From NCBI GenBank assembly GCA_035517775.1, contig DATIYF010000083.1:43113-107112 (forward strand): a stretch of 64,000 nucleotides of DNA, given 5' to 3'. Position 1 is the stretch's first letter; each line of letters opens with the position of its first letter. A program made the translations under genes and the position numbers. The notes beneath the pieces were generated by a model that worked only from the letters and a program-made list of their open reading frames with translations, ran no database searches and was not told the DNA's origin. Shown piece by piece: positions 16,614 through 25,328 of this stretch. The DNA comes from DATIYF01 sp035517775 (lineage in GTDB: Bacteria; Acidobacteriota; Terriglobia; Terriglobales; Acidobacteriaceae).

Positions 16614-19010
16614 ATGGATTCGGGATCCCTGATTCATACCAACAGTCAGTTGATGCGTGAAGGGCCGATCAATCCGGCCGAGTTCCAGCAGCAGATTTCC
16701 CCTCATTTCGATCCCCTGCTGCCCTCGCAGGAGTCGGTCCTGCGCGAGTACTTCCGCACTCTGGTGAAGCGGCGCTGGGTGGTGCTGACCAGCCTGGCGG
16801 TGATTTTCGGGGTGGTGGCCATTGCCACCCTGCGCGCCACCAAGATCTACCAGGCCAGCGGCAGCATCGCCATCAACAAGCCCGACCCTATGATGATGCT
16901 CGATTTTGCCAATGGACACTCGGGCGGCAACTATTACGACACCACTGACCTGGATACCGAAGTGCGCATTCTGCGCAGCGATCTGCTGGCTCTGCAGGTC
17001 ATCCAGCAGCTGGATCTCGAGAAGCGCCCGGAGTTTGGCGGCAGCGGAGAGCCTTCCCCCGCCAGCCTGGGACTGACCACCGACGAACTGCAGCCCGATT
17101 CCGAACGCACTTCGGCAGTGCTCAACAGCTTCAAGGGCAAGCTGAATGTAGAGCTGATCCCCGATACCCGCATCATTCAAATCAGCTTTCGCAGCCCCGA
17201 TAAGAGTCTCGCCGCTAACGTAGTCAACACCCTGATGAATACCTATGTGGAACAGAACTTTAAGACCCGGTTCGAATCCACCATGCAGGCTTCGGACTGG
17301 CTCTCCAAGCAGCTGGTGGATTTGCAGATCAAGGTTGAGACGTCTCAGGAGAAGCTGGTCAAATATCAGAAAGAGCATGACATCCTGGGGATTGACGACA
17401 AGCAGAACATCACCACCGCCAAACTGGACGAGCTCAACCGGGAGCTGACCCAAGCGGAATCGGACCGCATGGAAAAGCAGGCGATCTATCAGCTGGTGCA
17501 GACCCCGAACCCGGACGCGGCCGCAGCCGCGGCCGCGGCTGGCGCCGGACAACAGAATTCGGAGCAGAGAGCAAGCTCCGGCCTGCTGGACCGCCTGCAC
17601 GGGGAGCAGGCCGATCTCAAAATCCAGATCGCGCAGCTCAGCACACAATTTGGCCCTGCCTATCCCAAGATCGCGCAGCTCAACAGCCAGCTCAAGGAAA
17701 CTGAGACCCAGATCCAGAGTGAGACCAGGAAGATCGTGGCCCAGATCCGGGGTGACTACCTGGCCGCGGCCGAGCGCGAGAACATGCTGCGCGCCGCGCT
17801 CGACGAACAGAAGCAGCAGGCCAACAAGCTCAACGAGAGCGCCATCGAATACAACCTGCTGAAGCGCGATGTTGATACCAACCGCGCCCTCTATGAAGAC
17901 CTGCTGGAGAAGCTCAAGGAAGCCGGGGTGAGCGCCGGTTTGCGCTCCACCAACTTCCGCACCGTGGATGTGGCCCGGGTTCCCACGGTGCCGGCCGAGC
18001 CAAACGTCCCCCGCAACCTGGCGTTTGCGCTGGCACTGGGGCTGACCACCGGGGTGGGGCTGGCCTTCCTGCTGGAAGCGATTGACAACACCGTGCGCAC
18101 CCCGGAGCAGGCACAGGCCATCTCGGGATTGTCCTCCCTGGGCATGATTCCGCTGGGCTCCCGCACCGGCACCGCTGCCACCCGCCCGCGGCTGGCGATG
18201 ACCACGAGCCGGGAAGCGGTGGAAATGATTACCCAGTCGCGGCCGCAGTCGCAGATGGCAGAATCCTACCGCGCGCTGCGCACCTCGCTGCTGCTCAGCT
18301 CCGTCGGCGGCCCGCCCAAGATCATTCTCATCACCAGCGCGCTGCCCCAGGAAGGCAAGACCACCACCAGCCTGAACTGCGCCATCGTGCTGGCACAAAA
18401 GGGCAGCCGGGTGCTGCTGATTGACGCTGACCTGCGCCGGCCGAGCATTCACAAGACCATGGGTGTGGGCCCCAGAACTGGCCTGAGCAACGTTTTGACC
18501 GGCAGCGCCGCGCTGCAGCCGACTACCGTTCCCTTTCCGGCTTTGCCCATGCTGCACGTGCTGCCCGCGGGAACGCCGCCGCCCAATCCCGCCGAGCTGC
18601 TGGCTTCCGCCAAGATGCGCGAGATTCTGGAAGAGCTGAAGGAGCAGTACGACCACATTGTGATTGATACTCCGCCGACCCTCTCGGTCACCGACGCGGT
18701 CATCATGTCGCAGACCGCGGATGCGGTGGTGCTGGTGATCCGCTCCGGCCAGACCACCAAGCAGGCGCTCCGCCGCGCCCGTGACATTCTGCTGCGCGTG
18801 AACGCCAAAGTCTCCGGGGTTCTGCTGAACGCCGCGGACCTCCATTCCCCGGACTACTACTACTACTACGAGTATCAGTCGAAGTACGGCAGCCGCTACT
18901 ACCAGCAGGACGTGGAAGAGCGCGAAGAGGAAGAAGGCGAGCTCCCGGAGAGCGAGGCGGTAGTGAAACAAGAGGAGCCAGGCTCCCAGGCGGCCTCGGG
19001 AAGCGCATAA
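16614..19010 (+). CDS. Wzc-type polysaccharide co-polymerase with BY-kinase domain
   Basis: This 798-residue inner-membrane protein controls polymer length and export of surface polysaccharide. The N-terminal Wzz domain has its first membrane helix near residues 57-75 (WVVLTSLAVIFGVVAIATL). A long periplasmic coiled-coil region (~residues 220-450) follows, and the second membrane helix (~466-488) comes after a proline-rich VPTVPAEPNVPRN segment. The cytoplasmic bacterial tyrosine kinase domain has Walker A LPQEGKTTTSLN (~577), Walker A' LLIDADLRRPS (~601) and Walker B IVIDTPPTLS (~682). A tyrosine-rich tail, DYYYYYEYQ through SRYY (~746-763), holds the autophosphorylation cluster. The ATG at 16614 follows AGGAG with 5-base spacing. 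The next genes, a TPR protein and an O-antigen ligase, are closely spaced, so this is the head of an export module. Confidence 0.9.
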   Translation: MDSGSLIHTNSQLMREGPINPAEFQQQISPHFDPLLPSQESVLREYFRTLVKRRWVVLTSLAVIFGVVAIATLRATKIYQASGSIAINKPDPMMMLDFANGHSGGNYYDTTDLDTEVRILRSDLLALQVIQQLDLEKRPEFGGSGEPSPASLGLTTDELQPDSERTSAVLNSFKGKLNVELIPDTRIIQISFRSPDKSLAANVVNTLMNTYVEQNFKTRFESTMQASDWLSKQLVDLQIKVETSQEKLVKYQKEHDILGIDDKQNITTAKLDELNRELTQAESDRMEKQAIYQLVQTPNPDAAAAAAAAGAGQQNSEQRASSGLLDRLHGEQADLKIQIAQLSTQFGPAYPKIAQLNSQLKETETQIQSETRKIVAQIRGDYLAAAERENMLRAALDEQKQQANKLNESAIEYNLLKRDVDTNRALYEDLLEKLKEAGVSAGLRSTNFRTVDVARVPTVPAEPNVPRNLAFALALGLTTGVGLAFLLEAIDNTVRTPEQAQAISGLSSLGMIPLGSRTGTAATRPRLAMTTSREAVEMITQSRPQSQMAESYRALRTSLLLSSVGGPPKIILITSALPQEGKTTTSLNCAIVLAQKGSRVLLIDADLRRPSIHKTMGVGPRTGLSNVLTGSAALQPTTVPFPALPMLHVLPAGTPPPNPAELLASAKMREILEELKEQYDHIVIDTPPTLSVTDAVIMSQTADAVVLVIRSGQTTKQALRRARDILLRVNAKVSGVLLNAADLHSPDYYYYYEYQSKYGSRYYQQDVEEREEEEGELPESEAVVKQEEPGSQAASGSA

Positions 19011-19058
19011 GGAAATCGGCGGGGCATGAGCTGCCCGCGGGCTGCCCGGGATTGAAGC

Positions 19059-20387
19059 ATGCGAATCCAACTCAACCAGGCGACCAAACGATGGCTGGTA
19101 ATCGGCGCTGCGTGCGCGCTGGCGGCGGCTTATGTCGCGCTCGCCGGAGCGCAGTTCGCTGCCGCCTTTCTGGGCACCCGGCCTGATCTCGCCAGCCTGC
19201 GCCGGGCGGTATGGCTGGAGCCGGGCAATGCCGAGTATCGCTTCCGCGTAGGCCGCTATCTGCGCCTGGTGGACCGGGATGAGCAGGCGGCGGCATCTTC
19301 CTATCGCGCTGCCGTCAGCTTGAATCCGCACGAGGCGCGCTACTGGTTTGACCTCGCCGCCACCTACGAATTGCTGGGCAACGCCGACGGGCGCAAGGAC
19401 GCCCTGACCCACGCCATTGGGGCCGACCCCACCACTCCGGAAGCCGCCTGGCAGGCTGCCAATTTCTATATTGTCCAGGGCGATACCGCCCGGGCGATGC
19501 AGGAGCTTCGCGTGGTTCTGGCCAATGATCCCTATTTGCCCGCCGTCGCCTTGCCACTATGCTGGCGCATCGAACCCGACATTGATGCTCTGCTGCAGGA
19601 TGTAATTCCACCCATGGCCAGCGTGTACTCGCCTTTTATCGAATACCTGGTGGCCCACAAGGAGATGGCCGCGGCCAATAAGGTATGGGGGCGCCTGGCG
19701 GCGCTTCATGAGCCGGTGGAACGCCGCTACATCTTCGCTTACGTGCGCAGCCTGCTTCTGGATAAAGAAGTGGATCAGGCAAAAATGGTCTGGCGGCAGG
19801 CCGCTACCCTGAGCGATCTTTCCGCCTATGAGCCGACCTCGTCGAATCTGGTGGTGAATGGCAGCTTCAGCCTCGACATCCTAAATGGCGGCTTCGACTG
19901 GTTCTATGACCGCTCTCCCCAGGTCGGGCTGCTGCTTGATCCCACCCAGGCTCACCTGGGATCGCGTTCGTTGCTGATCAGCTTCGATGCCCAGACCATC
20001 AACGACGCCGGCATCCGCCAGGTGGTCCCGGTCGAACCCAATACCGGCTATGAATTCAGCTCGTACTACCGCGCTCAGGATATTGAAGGCGCAGGCGGAC
20101 TGCGCTTCGCGGTGCAGGATGTGTTTGACGGCACCACCTTCTTCGCCAGCGACGATCTGGAAGACGTGGACTTCTGGAAACAGATTACCGGCGACTTTAT
20201 CACCGGCCCGCAGACCAAGCTGCTGGTGATCCATGTGCAGCGTGTACCGCCGGGACCGATCAAAGGCAAATTGTGGATTGACGGGGTGCAGTTGGCGCCA
20301 AAGACGGTGCAGAAGACCGCCCCGCAAAAGCCGCCAGCGCCGCCGGCCCCGGCCTCGCCCGCCCCCAGCCAGCCGGCCCAAGGATGA
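19059..20387 (+). CDS. TPR-containing exported protein with jelly-roll-like C-terminal domain
   Basis: This 442-residue protein has one N-terminal hydrophobic segment (WLVIGAACALAAAYVALAG), so it is exported or membrane-anchored facing the periplasm. Residues ~45-160 contain TPR-like helical pairs such as AVWLEPGNAEYRFRVGRYLR, YRAAVSLNPHEARYWFDLA and AIGADPTTPEAAWQAANFY. Residues ~265-410 look like a beta-sandwich of carbohydrate-binding type: LVVNGSFSLDILNGGFDW, GSRSLLISFDAQTIND, VPVEPNTGYEFSSYYRAQ. The tail is Pro/Ala-rich. It lies between the wzc-like and ligase genes, 7 bases before the latter, so a role in polymer assembly or secretion is inferred. I know no named family for the whole protein. 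Confidence 0.75.
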   Translation: MRIQLNQATKRWLVIGAACALAAAYVALAGAQFAAAFLGTRPDLASLRRAVWLEPGNAEYRFRVGRYLRLVDRDEQAAASSYRAAVSLNPHEARYWFDLAATYELLGNADGRKDALTHAIGADPTTPEAAWQAANFYIVQGDTARAMQELRVVLANDPYLPAVALPLCWRIEPDIDALLQDVIPPMASVYSPFIEYLVAHKEMAAANKVWGRLAALHEPVERRYIFAYVRSLLLDKEVDQAKMVWRQAATLSDLSAYEPTSSNLVVNGSFSLDILNGGFDWFYDRSPQVGLLLDPTQAHLGSRSLLISFDAQTINDAGIRQVVPVEPNTGYEFSSYYRAQDIEGAGGLRFAVQDVFDGTTFFASDDLEDVDFWKQITGDFITGPQTKLLVIHVQRVPPGPIKGKLWIDGVQLAPKTVQKTAPQKPPAPPAPASPAPSQPAQG

Positions 20388-20394
20388 TGCCCGC

Positions 20395-21750
20395 ATGAGA
20401 GCCCCTGTACTTGTCGCCCGGCGCAGTGAGGCGGTGCAAGACCCGCAGGCCATTCCCTCGCCGCTGGATGCGGTGCTGTTCTACGGCGTTTGGGGGCTGC
20501 TGCTTTTCGGCCCGCTGGCTTTTGGCGCGGTCGAGCCCTGGTCCATCTTCATTTTGGAGGCCGGAGCGGCTTCCCTGTTTGTGGTTTGGGCCATCCGCCA
20601 GGCCACCTCGGGCGAACTGCGTGTCTTCTGGAACCCGCTGTTTGCGCCCATGCTGGTTTTTGGCGGGTTGGTGGCGGCGCAGCTGTGGTTTCATCGAACT
20701 TCCTACCGCTACGACACGGTTTCCTCAGGGCTGCTTTATTGCGCCTACGGTCTGCTGTGCTTTCTGGTGGTGCAGACTCTGCGCAAGACCTCGCAGGTGC
20801 GCATGCTGGCCCGCATCTTTTGCGTGTATGGCTTCTCGGTTGCGATGTTTGCGCTGCTCGAGGGCGTTGACCCGAACGGCAAGCTCTACTGGATTCGTAC
20901 TCCGCGGCTGGGGGGCTGGGTGTATGGCCCCTACGTGAATCACAATCATTATGCCGGCCTGATGGAAATGATCATGCCCATTCCGCTGGTGGCGGCGCTC
21001 ACCTCGGTGGCGCAGGGCCCGCGCAAGACGATGGCCGCGGTGGCCGCGGCGGTCATGGCCGTCACTATTTTTCTTTCCGGTTCGCGCGGCGGCATTCTGG
21101 CTTTCGCCGTGCAAATGGCCATCCTGGCGGCCATCCTGATTCGGCGGCGCAAGAGCCGCACCATGGCCCTCACCCTGGGCATTTTCCTCATTTTGCTGAT
21201 GGGGATGCTCGCCTGGCTGGGCGGCGGCAAGCTGAACGAGCGCCTGGCCAGCATCCGCACTGAATCGCGCACCGAGCTTTCCGGCGGAACCCGCATTGAC
21301 ATCAATCGCGATTCCCTCCACATGTTCAAGCTCAAGCCGCTTCTGGGATGGGGCCTGGGCGTCTTCCCCACCGTTTACCCGCAGTACCGCAGCTTCTACA
21401 CCAACTTTTTTGTGAATGAGGCCCACGACGATTACGCGCAGCTGCTGGTGGAAATGGGCGCGCTGGGCTTCGCCACTATGCTGTGTTTTGTGGCTATTGT
21501 CTTTTACCGCGCCATCAGCAAGCTCAAAGAATGGTGGCACGAACCCAATGGTGCGGTGGCTCTGGCGGCGATGCTGGGAATCATCGGCATTCTGGTGCAC
21601 AGCTTTGTGGACTTCAACCTGGAAATCCCCGCCAACGCCGCGCTGTTCTACGTCCTCTGCACGGTGGCCGCCATGCATCCGCGCTTTGGGCCCTTCCGCC
21701 GCACCCGCATCCGCCACCCCTCCGACATGCCGACGGAATTGTCGGCGTAG
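20395..21750 (+). CDS. O-antigen ligase / polymerase family (Wzy_C) membrane protein
   Basis: This 451-residue integral membrane protein has about 11-12 hydrophobic segments. The Wzy_C/WaaL signature lies in the middle and C-terminal part: GPYVNHNHYAGLMEMIMP, FLSGSRGGILAF, GTRIDINRDSLHMFKLKPL, GWGLGVFPTVYPQYR and NEAHDDYAQLLVEMGALGF. The N-H-x-A-G and SGSRGG elements are typical of exopolysaccharide polymerase/ligase proteins. It should join or polymerise undecaprenyl-linked glycans at the periplasmic face. The start is the ATG at 20395, since the open frame upstream is antisense or alternative-frame to the TPR gene. It is the last gene of the export module. Confidence 0.88.
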   Translation: MRAPVLVARRSEAVQDPQAIPSPLDAVLFYGVWGLLLFGPLAFGAVEPWSIFILEAGAASLFVVWAIRQATSGELRVFWNPLFAPMLVFGGLVAAQLWFHRTSYRYDTVSSGLLYCAYGLLCFLVVQTLRKTSQVRMLARIFCVYGFSVAMFALLEGVDPNGKLYWIRTPRLGGWVYGPYVNHNHYAGLMEMIMPIPLVAALTSVAQGPRKTMAAVAAAVMAVTIFLSGSRGGILAFAVQMAILAAILIRRRKSRTMALTLGIFLILLMGMLAWLGGGKLNERLASIRTESRTELSGGTRIDINRDSLHMFKLKPLLGWGLGVFPTVYPQYRSFYTNFFVNEAHDDYAQLLVEMGALGFATMLCFVAIVFYRAISKLKEWWHEPNGAVALAAMLGIIGILVHSFVDFNLEIPANAALFYVLCTVAAMHPRFGPFRRTRIRHPSDMPTELSA

Positions 21751-21770
21751 AGAGTCGCGCAGGCCACAAT

Positions 21771-22031
21771 CACGCCCGGCAGAGGAGGAGCTGCATCCGG
21801 CATGGCCTGGTGGAAATCCTTGCCCAAAAATGCGGCCACAGTGGCGGCGATCTGCGACTGCGTCACCGCTGCCGTATTCGATAGTTCGCCCAAGGCTGGC
21901 GTATCCGGGCCCATAAGCGCGATCCAGATGTTCTCCGAGCCTTTTTCTTCCACGCCAACGCAGCCGCCAGGGGGAAAATGAAGCGGACGATTGGGGGAAT
22001 TGATGCGGATAAATGGAAAAGGCTGTGACAT
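21771..22031 (-). pseudogene. C-terminal remnant of an alkaline-phosphatase-superfamily gene
   Basis: On the minus strand a stretch reads ENIWIALMGPDTPALGELS, then VTQSQIAATVAAFLGKDF and APPLPGV. This pattern is familiar from the C-terminal end of phosphodiesterase/sulfatase-like proteins in this bacterial group (a W-I-A-x-x-G-P-D-T-P turn followed by a helix with TQxQxAAT). The rest of the expected ~400-500-residue protein, including all metal sites, is missing upstream. The frame has no stop of its own where the family would end and runs on antisense into the O-antigen ligase gene. It looks like a gene fragment left by a deletion or rearrangement. Its boundaries are approximate. Confidence 0.5.
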
Positions 22032-22503
22032 TGGTTATGCTCTAGCCGCCCGCTCTTTGCGAGAGAGCCGACAGCGTGGATGCATGTACCGTCACAGCCC
22101 TTGACGCGGCCACCGCTTTCGCGGTTCCGAACCCCAACTGCCCCTCGCAGAGCCGTTGGTTTTTTCAGGTCCGGTGGCCTCTCCGGGTCGCCCCGGCAGG
22201 CCCGCCGCTCAGCTTACTTCGGACTGGCGAAGTTTTATTTAAGCCAACCCTTTCAGCCGTCGACGTGGCCCAAGCTAAACATCTGCTTCATCAATGTCAA
22301 TGCCGCAATTTGGTGCAACTTTGGAAAATTTCGAGGAAATCTGGGCCGTGCGCAAGCGCTTGAATTGTTAATGTTTAATGAACGGCCGATGAAATCATTC
22401 TTGCTTTTCCACATGCGAATTCACAGATAATGATGAAAGATTTTTTTCTGGATCTGCGATTCGAATCCAGAAAACATGCTTGACAGGCAACTCTCCGTCG
22501 CTC
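22032..22503. other. Non-coding stretch after the gene remnant
   Basis: These 472 bases separate the phosphatase remnant from the RNase HI-like gene. No ORF with recognisable protein similarity is present. Around 22168-22202 a GC-rich segment can fold (GGTGGCC opposite GGCCCGCC), and a 10-base-pair perfect inverted repeat lies at 22444-22474. The lower part (22320-22450) is noticeably AT-richer than its surroundings and may hold the promoter of the next gene. Confidence 0.5.
22444..22474. repeat. Perfect 10-bp inverted repeat upstream of the RNase HI-like gene
   Basis: TTTTCTGGAT at 22444-22453 pairs exactly with ATCCAGAAAA at 22465-22474 across an 11-base loop. It ends 29 bases before the ATG at 22504. 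It could be an operator or a 5' hairpin of the transcript. On neither strand does it look like a normal terminator, because both arms are flanked by the wrong base tract. Confidence 0.6.
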
Positions 22504-22941
22504 ATGGTTGAAACGAACAGCGAAGACGCCGTGCCAAATCTCATTGCGCACATTGATGGCGGCTCCTTGGGCAATCCCGGGCCTGCGGGCGTGGGCGTGG
22601 TGATCTGCGGCGGCGGCGCGCGCCCCATCCGCATCTGCAAATGGATCGGCCACCAGGATAACAACGTTGCCGAATATATGGCCCTGCTCGAGGCCCTGCA
22701 ATGCGCCGTCTCGCTCAAGGCCGCCCGCCTGCACGTTTATTCGGATTCTGAAGTGGTGGTGAAGCAGATGAGCGGGCAGTACAAATGCCGCAGCCCACGC
22801 CTGTATTCCCTTAACTGGACTTGCCGCAAGCTGGCGCGCTCGCTCGAGTTTTCCATCTCCCACGTCGCCCGCGAAGAAAATGCCGAGGCCAATACCCTGG
22901 CCAATCTCGCCGTCCGCGGCCTCAACGCCCAGGCCTGGTAA
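22504..22941 (+). CDS. RNase HI-like protein with an altered fourth carboxylate
   Basis: This 145-residue protein has the RNase H fold: strand 1 with the first catalytic Asp (IAHIDGGSLGNPGPAG), the helix with the catalytic Glu (NNVAEYMALLEAL) and strand 4 with the second Asp (LHVYSDSEVVVKQM). The usual last motif, often E-x-x-x-A-D-x-L-A-N, here reads ENAEANTLANLA, with Asn where Asp is expected. Family members cut RNA in RNA:DNA hybrids. Some enzymes tolerate Asn at this position, so activity is possible. I chose ATG 22504 because the family starts a few residues before the first strand; an in-frame TTG at 22480 falls close after the hairpin. It is a single gene converging with the FecR-like gene. 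Confidence 0.85.
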   Translation: MVETNSEDAVPNLIAHIDGGSLGNPGPAGVGVVICGGGARPIRICKWIGHQDNNVAEYMALLEALQCAVSLKAARLHVYSDSEVVVKQMSGQYKCRSPRLYSLNWTCRKLARSLEFSISHVAREENAEANTLANLAVRGLNAQAW

Positions 22942-22973
22942 GGCCGGACGGGCAAATTTCGCGCAAAACACGA

Positions 22974-22996
22974 ACGGCTGCCGAAATGGCAGCCGT
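22974..22996. terminator. Hairpin between convergent genes
   Basis: ACGGCTGCC and GGCAGCCGT form a perfect 9-base-pair stem with a GAAAT loop, 33 bases after the RNase HI-like stop and 26 bases after the FecR-like stop on the other strand. No strong T-tract follows, so efficiency is uncertain; it could serve both strands. Confidence 0.5.
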
Positions 22997-23021
22997 CAAC
23001 TCGAAGAATTTCAGGGAACGA

Positions 23022-23654
23022 TCAGGGCGTCGAAGGGCTGGCTGGCTTGGAACTCTGCATGAACACCCACACCGCCAGGCCGCCAATGGCGGCCGCGCCT
23101 GCGCCGATCACAATGGGCGAATCCAGAATGCCGCCGCCCGCGGCGGGCACTGCGCCACCCCGCTCCCGGCGCTTTTCGCTCAGATCGCGAGTGGTTTCCT
23201 GCCCTTCCGAGAGTGTGGTAGTGCCCGAGGCGTCGCTGATGCTGACGTTGCCTTTACGCGCCATGATCTGGACCTTGCCATCCTGGTCGCTCACTTGAAA
23301 CTCCGTCCATGCCTTCGAGGCGGGGGCGACGGTCAGATCCTCGGCGCTGGTGCTCATCCCCTTCGAGGTGGCCACGCTTACGGTTCCGTGGTCAATCGAA
23401 ACCCCGCTCCCGTCAAACTTCACCATGGAATCGGGCAGAATCATTACGCTGGAGCCGAGAGCGTTGATATTGGCGATGGCGTCGGGCTTGGTTTGCACCA
23501 TGTCGCCTGGGAATACGGTCGAAGAGCTGGGAACCGTGGCGCCGTTGATCCAAGCCGTGCCTTTGGTGTACAGCATTGCGGCCCCGGAATCTGCCGCCAA
23601 CATTGACATGGGAAAACAGGCCACTATCACCCAGCACAAACTTTTCCGCACCAT
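23022..23654 (-). CDS. Exported FecR-like protein with C-terminal membrane anchor
   Basis: This 210-residue protein begins with a signal peptide (VRKSLCWVIVACFPMSMLAAD). The middle resembles a FecR-type beta domain: GTAWINGATVPSSSTVFPGD, MVQTKPDAIANINALGSSV and MILPDSMVKFDG are typical of FecR/LysM-adjacent envelope proteins that sense or bind surface structures. A second, smaller repeat of such strands covers residues ~100-150. A glycine/alanine-rich segment and one hydrophobic helix (IVIGAGAAAIGGLAVWVFM) precede a short Ser/Pro tail. It is transcribed alone, and no sigma/anti-sigma partner is nearby, so it is more likely structural than a FecR regulator. Function unknown. Confidence 0.7.
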   Translation of the reverse strand: MVRKSLCWVIVACFPMSMLAADSGAAMLYTKGTAWINGATVPSSSTVFPGDMVQTKPDAIANINALGSSVMILPDSMVKFDGSGVSIDHGTVSVATSKGMSTSAEDLTVAPASKAWTEFQVSDQDGKVQIMARKGNVSISDASGTTTLSEGQETTRDLSEKRRERGGAVPAAGGGILDSPIVIGAGAAAIGGLAVWVFMQSSKPASPSTP

Positions 23655-23707
23655 AGACGGACCCTTTCGGAAACCCGGTGATCTGTTTTGGTTCGCTTTT
23701 GGTCTTA

Positions 23708-23737
23708 ATCGTAGCCCGCAGCGCTTTTCTTCGTCAA
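23708..23737 (-). promoter_or_regulatory. Candidate sigma-70-type promoter for the FecR-like gene
   Basis: On the minus strand TTGACG (23737-23732) and TACGAT (23713-23708) are 18 bases apart. The downstream end lies about 54 bases before the start codon. The rest of the 306-base intergenic region 23655-23960 contains no ORF. A 7-bp hairpin (CTGTGGC at 23915-23921, GCCACAG at 23932-23938) lies just before the nucleotide-sugar dehydrogenase gene. Confidence 0.4.
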
Positions 23738-23960
23738 TTACTTTCTTGAGAGCAGGTTACGAATGTCCCAAACTTACACATGGCAGATGGAATTCAGTTG
23801 TGCGCACTGGCGCCTAATGGCGCGTAACGGAAGTAACCAGTGACGCATAGAAATTGCTTATCTCCGATGTGCCAATCTGCGAACCTAGTTGCTCTGCCGC
23901 TCGCTATTTTCCAGCTGTGGCATACTGGAAAGCCACAGAGGTTGAGACGCAGGAAACCGC

Positions 23961-25328
23961 ATGAGCACCCAAACCACTTCTACCGTCGCTACTACGCCTT
24001 TTGCTGAACTGCAGTCCAGGATCGCCGCCCGCCAGGCGCGCGTCGCCATCATCGGCCTGGGCTACGTCGGCCTGCCGCTCGCCCTGCTGTACAACGAGCA
24101 GAAGTTTCCCGTGACCGGCTTCGACATTGATCAGCGCAAGGTTTCCACCCTGCAGGATGGCGGGTCGTACATCTACCGCATCGCCGCCGCAGACATTCAG
24201 CAGGCGCGCCGGAGCGGCTTCGAGGCCACTTCCGACTACGCCCGCCTGGTGCAAATGGATGCCATCATCATCTGCGTGCCCACTCCGCTGAACGAGTACC
24301 ACGAGCCCGATCTCAGCTACATCACCGACACCGCCAAGGCCATCGCGCCCCATCTTCGCGCCGGCCAATTGGTAGTCCTCGAGAGCACCACCTATCCCGG
24401 CACCACGGAAGAGGTGCTGGTTCCGATTCTGGAGAATGGCAACAAGCATGGCCTGAAGGCGGCGCGCGGCGCCGGCTCGGGCGCGCATGAATTCTTCGTG
24501 GCTTTCTCTCCTGAGCGGGAAGACCCGGGCAACACCAGCGTGGCCCGGCGCGATATTCCCAAGGTCATCGGCGGGCTGGATGGGCAGGCCAACGAACTGG
24601 CCTCCGCGCTCTACAACGCGATTTTCACTCGCGTGGTTCCGGTCTCATCGCCGGCCGCGGCCGAGATGACCAAGCTGCTGGAAAACATCTACCGCTGCGT
24701 CAACATCGCTCTGGTCAACGAGCTCAAACTGCTGGCCCTGCGCATGGGGTTGGACATCTGGGAGGTCATTGAAGCGGCGGCCACCAAGCCCTTCGGCTTC
24801 CATCCCTTTTATCCCGGGCCGGGTTTGGGCGGGCACTGCATTCCCGTGGACCCCTTCTATCTTTCCTGGAAGGCAAAAGAGTGGGATTTCCGCACCCGCT
24901 TCATTGAGCTGGCGGGCGAGATCAATATCTCCATGCCCTACCATGTGCTCGAGTCGGTCACCCGCGCTTTGAATCAGCGCAAGAAGGCGCTCAACGGCGC
25001 GCGCGTGCTGGTGCTGGGCGTGGCCTACAAGAAAGACATTGACGATCTGCGCGAATCCCCGGCGCTGACCATTATCGAACTGCTGCAGAAGGATGGGGCG
25101 CAGGTCAGCTACAACGACCCCTATTTCAAGAGCATCGGCCGCGGCCGTCACTACGATCTGCAGATGAAGTGCGCCCCGCTGGATAATCTGGGCGAATACG
25201 ACTGCGTGCTCATCGTCACCGACCATTCTGACTACGACTATGCCCGGATTGTGCGCGAGGCGCAGCTGGTGGTAGATACGCGGCATGCCACCCGCGGCAT
25301 CCAGAGCCCGAAAATCGTTCACTGTTAG
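23961..25328 (+). CDS. Nucleotide-sugar dehydrogenase (UDP-HexNAc 6-dehydrogenase type)
   Basis: This 455-residue enzyme of the UDP-glucose/GDP-mannose dehydrogenase family oxidises a UDP-sugar twice at C6 with NAD+ to a uronic acid. Motifs are VAIIGLGYVGLPLALLYNEQ (NAD-binding), IIICVPTPLNEYHEPD, VVLESTTYPGTTEEVL, FFVAFSPEREDPGN, the middle-domain helix TKLLENIYRCVNIALVNEL and the catalytic Cys in GPGLGGHCIPVDPFYLSW. The C-terminal domain has VLVLGVAYKKDIDDLRESPAL. The R-E-D-P-G-N and G-H-C-I-P-V-D-P forms fit the WbpA/TviB-like group acting on UDP-N-acetylhexosamines rather than UDP-glucose. It lies apart from the glycan cluster but probably feeds surface polysaccharide synthesis. Confidence 0.88.
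   Translation: MSTQTTSTVATTPFAELQSRIAARQARVAIIGLGYVGLPLALLYNEQKFPVTGFDIDQRKVSTLQDGGSYIYRIAAADIQQARRSGFEATSDYARLVQMDAIIICVPTPLNEYHEPDLSYITDTAKAIAPHLRAGQLVVLESTTYPGTTEEVLVPILENGNKHGLKAARGAGSGAHEFFVAFSPEREDPGNTSVARRDIPKVIGGLDGQANELASALYNAIFTRVVPVSSPAAAEMTKLLENIYRCVNIALVNELKLLALRMGLDIWEVIEAAATKPFGFHPFYPGPGLGGHCIPVDPFYLSWKAKEWDFRTRFIELAGEINISMPYHVLESVTRALNQRKKALNGARVLVLGVAYKKDIDDLRESPALTIIELLQKDGAQVSYNDPYFKSIGRGRHYDLQMKCAPLDNLGEYDCVLIVTDHSDYDYARIVREAQLVVDTRHATRGIQSPKIVHC

Noticed and set aside
17269..17279. GGTTCGAATCC, resembling a tRNA T-loop
   Set aside because: It lies inside the wzc-like coding sequence, and no acceptor, D or anticodon stem can be formed around it.
16602..19412. A 936-codon open frame on the minus strand opposite the wzc-like gene
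   Set aside because: It is the antisense shadow of a GC-rich gene. The plus strand encodes clear Walker motifs and a tyrosine tail; the antisense protein is low-complexity His/Gln/Gly/Arg with no domain.
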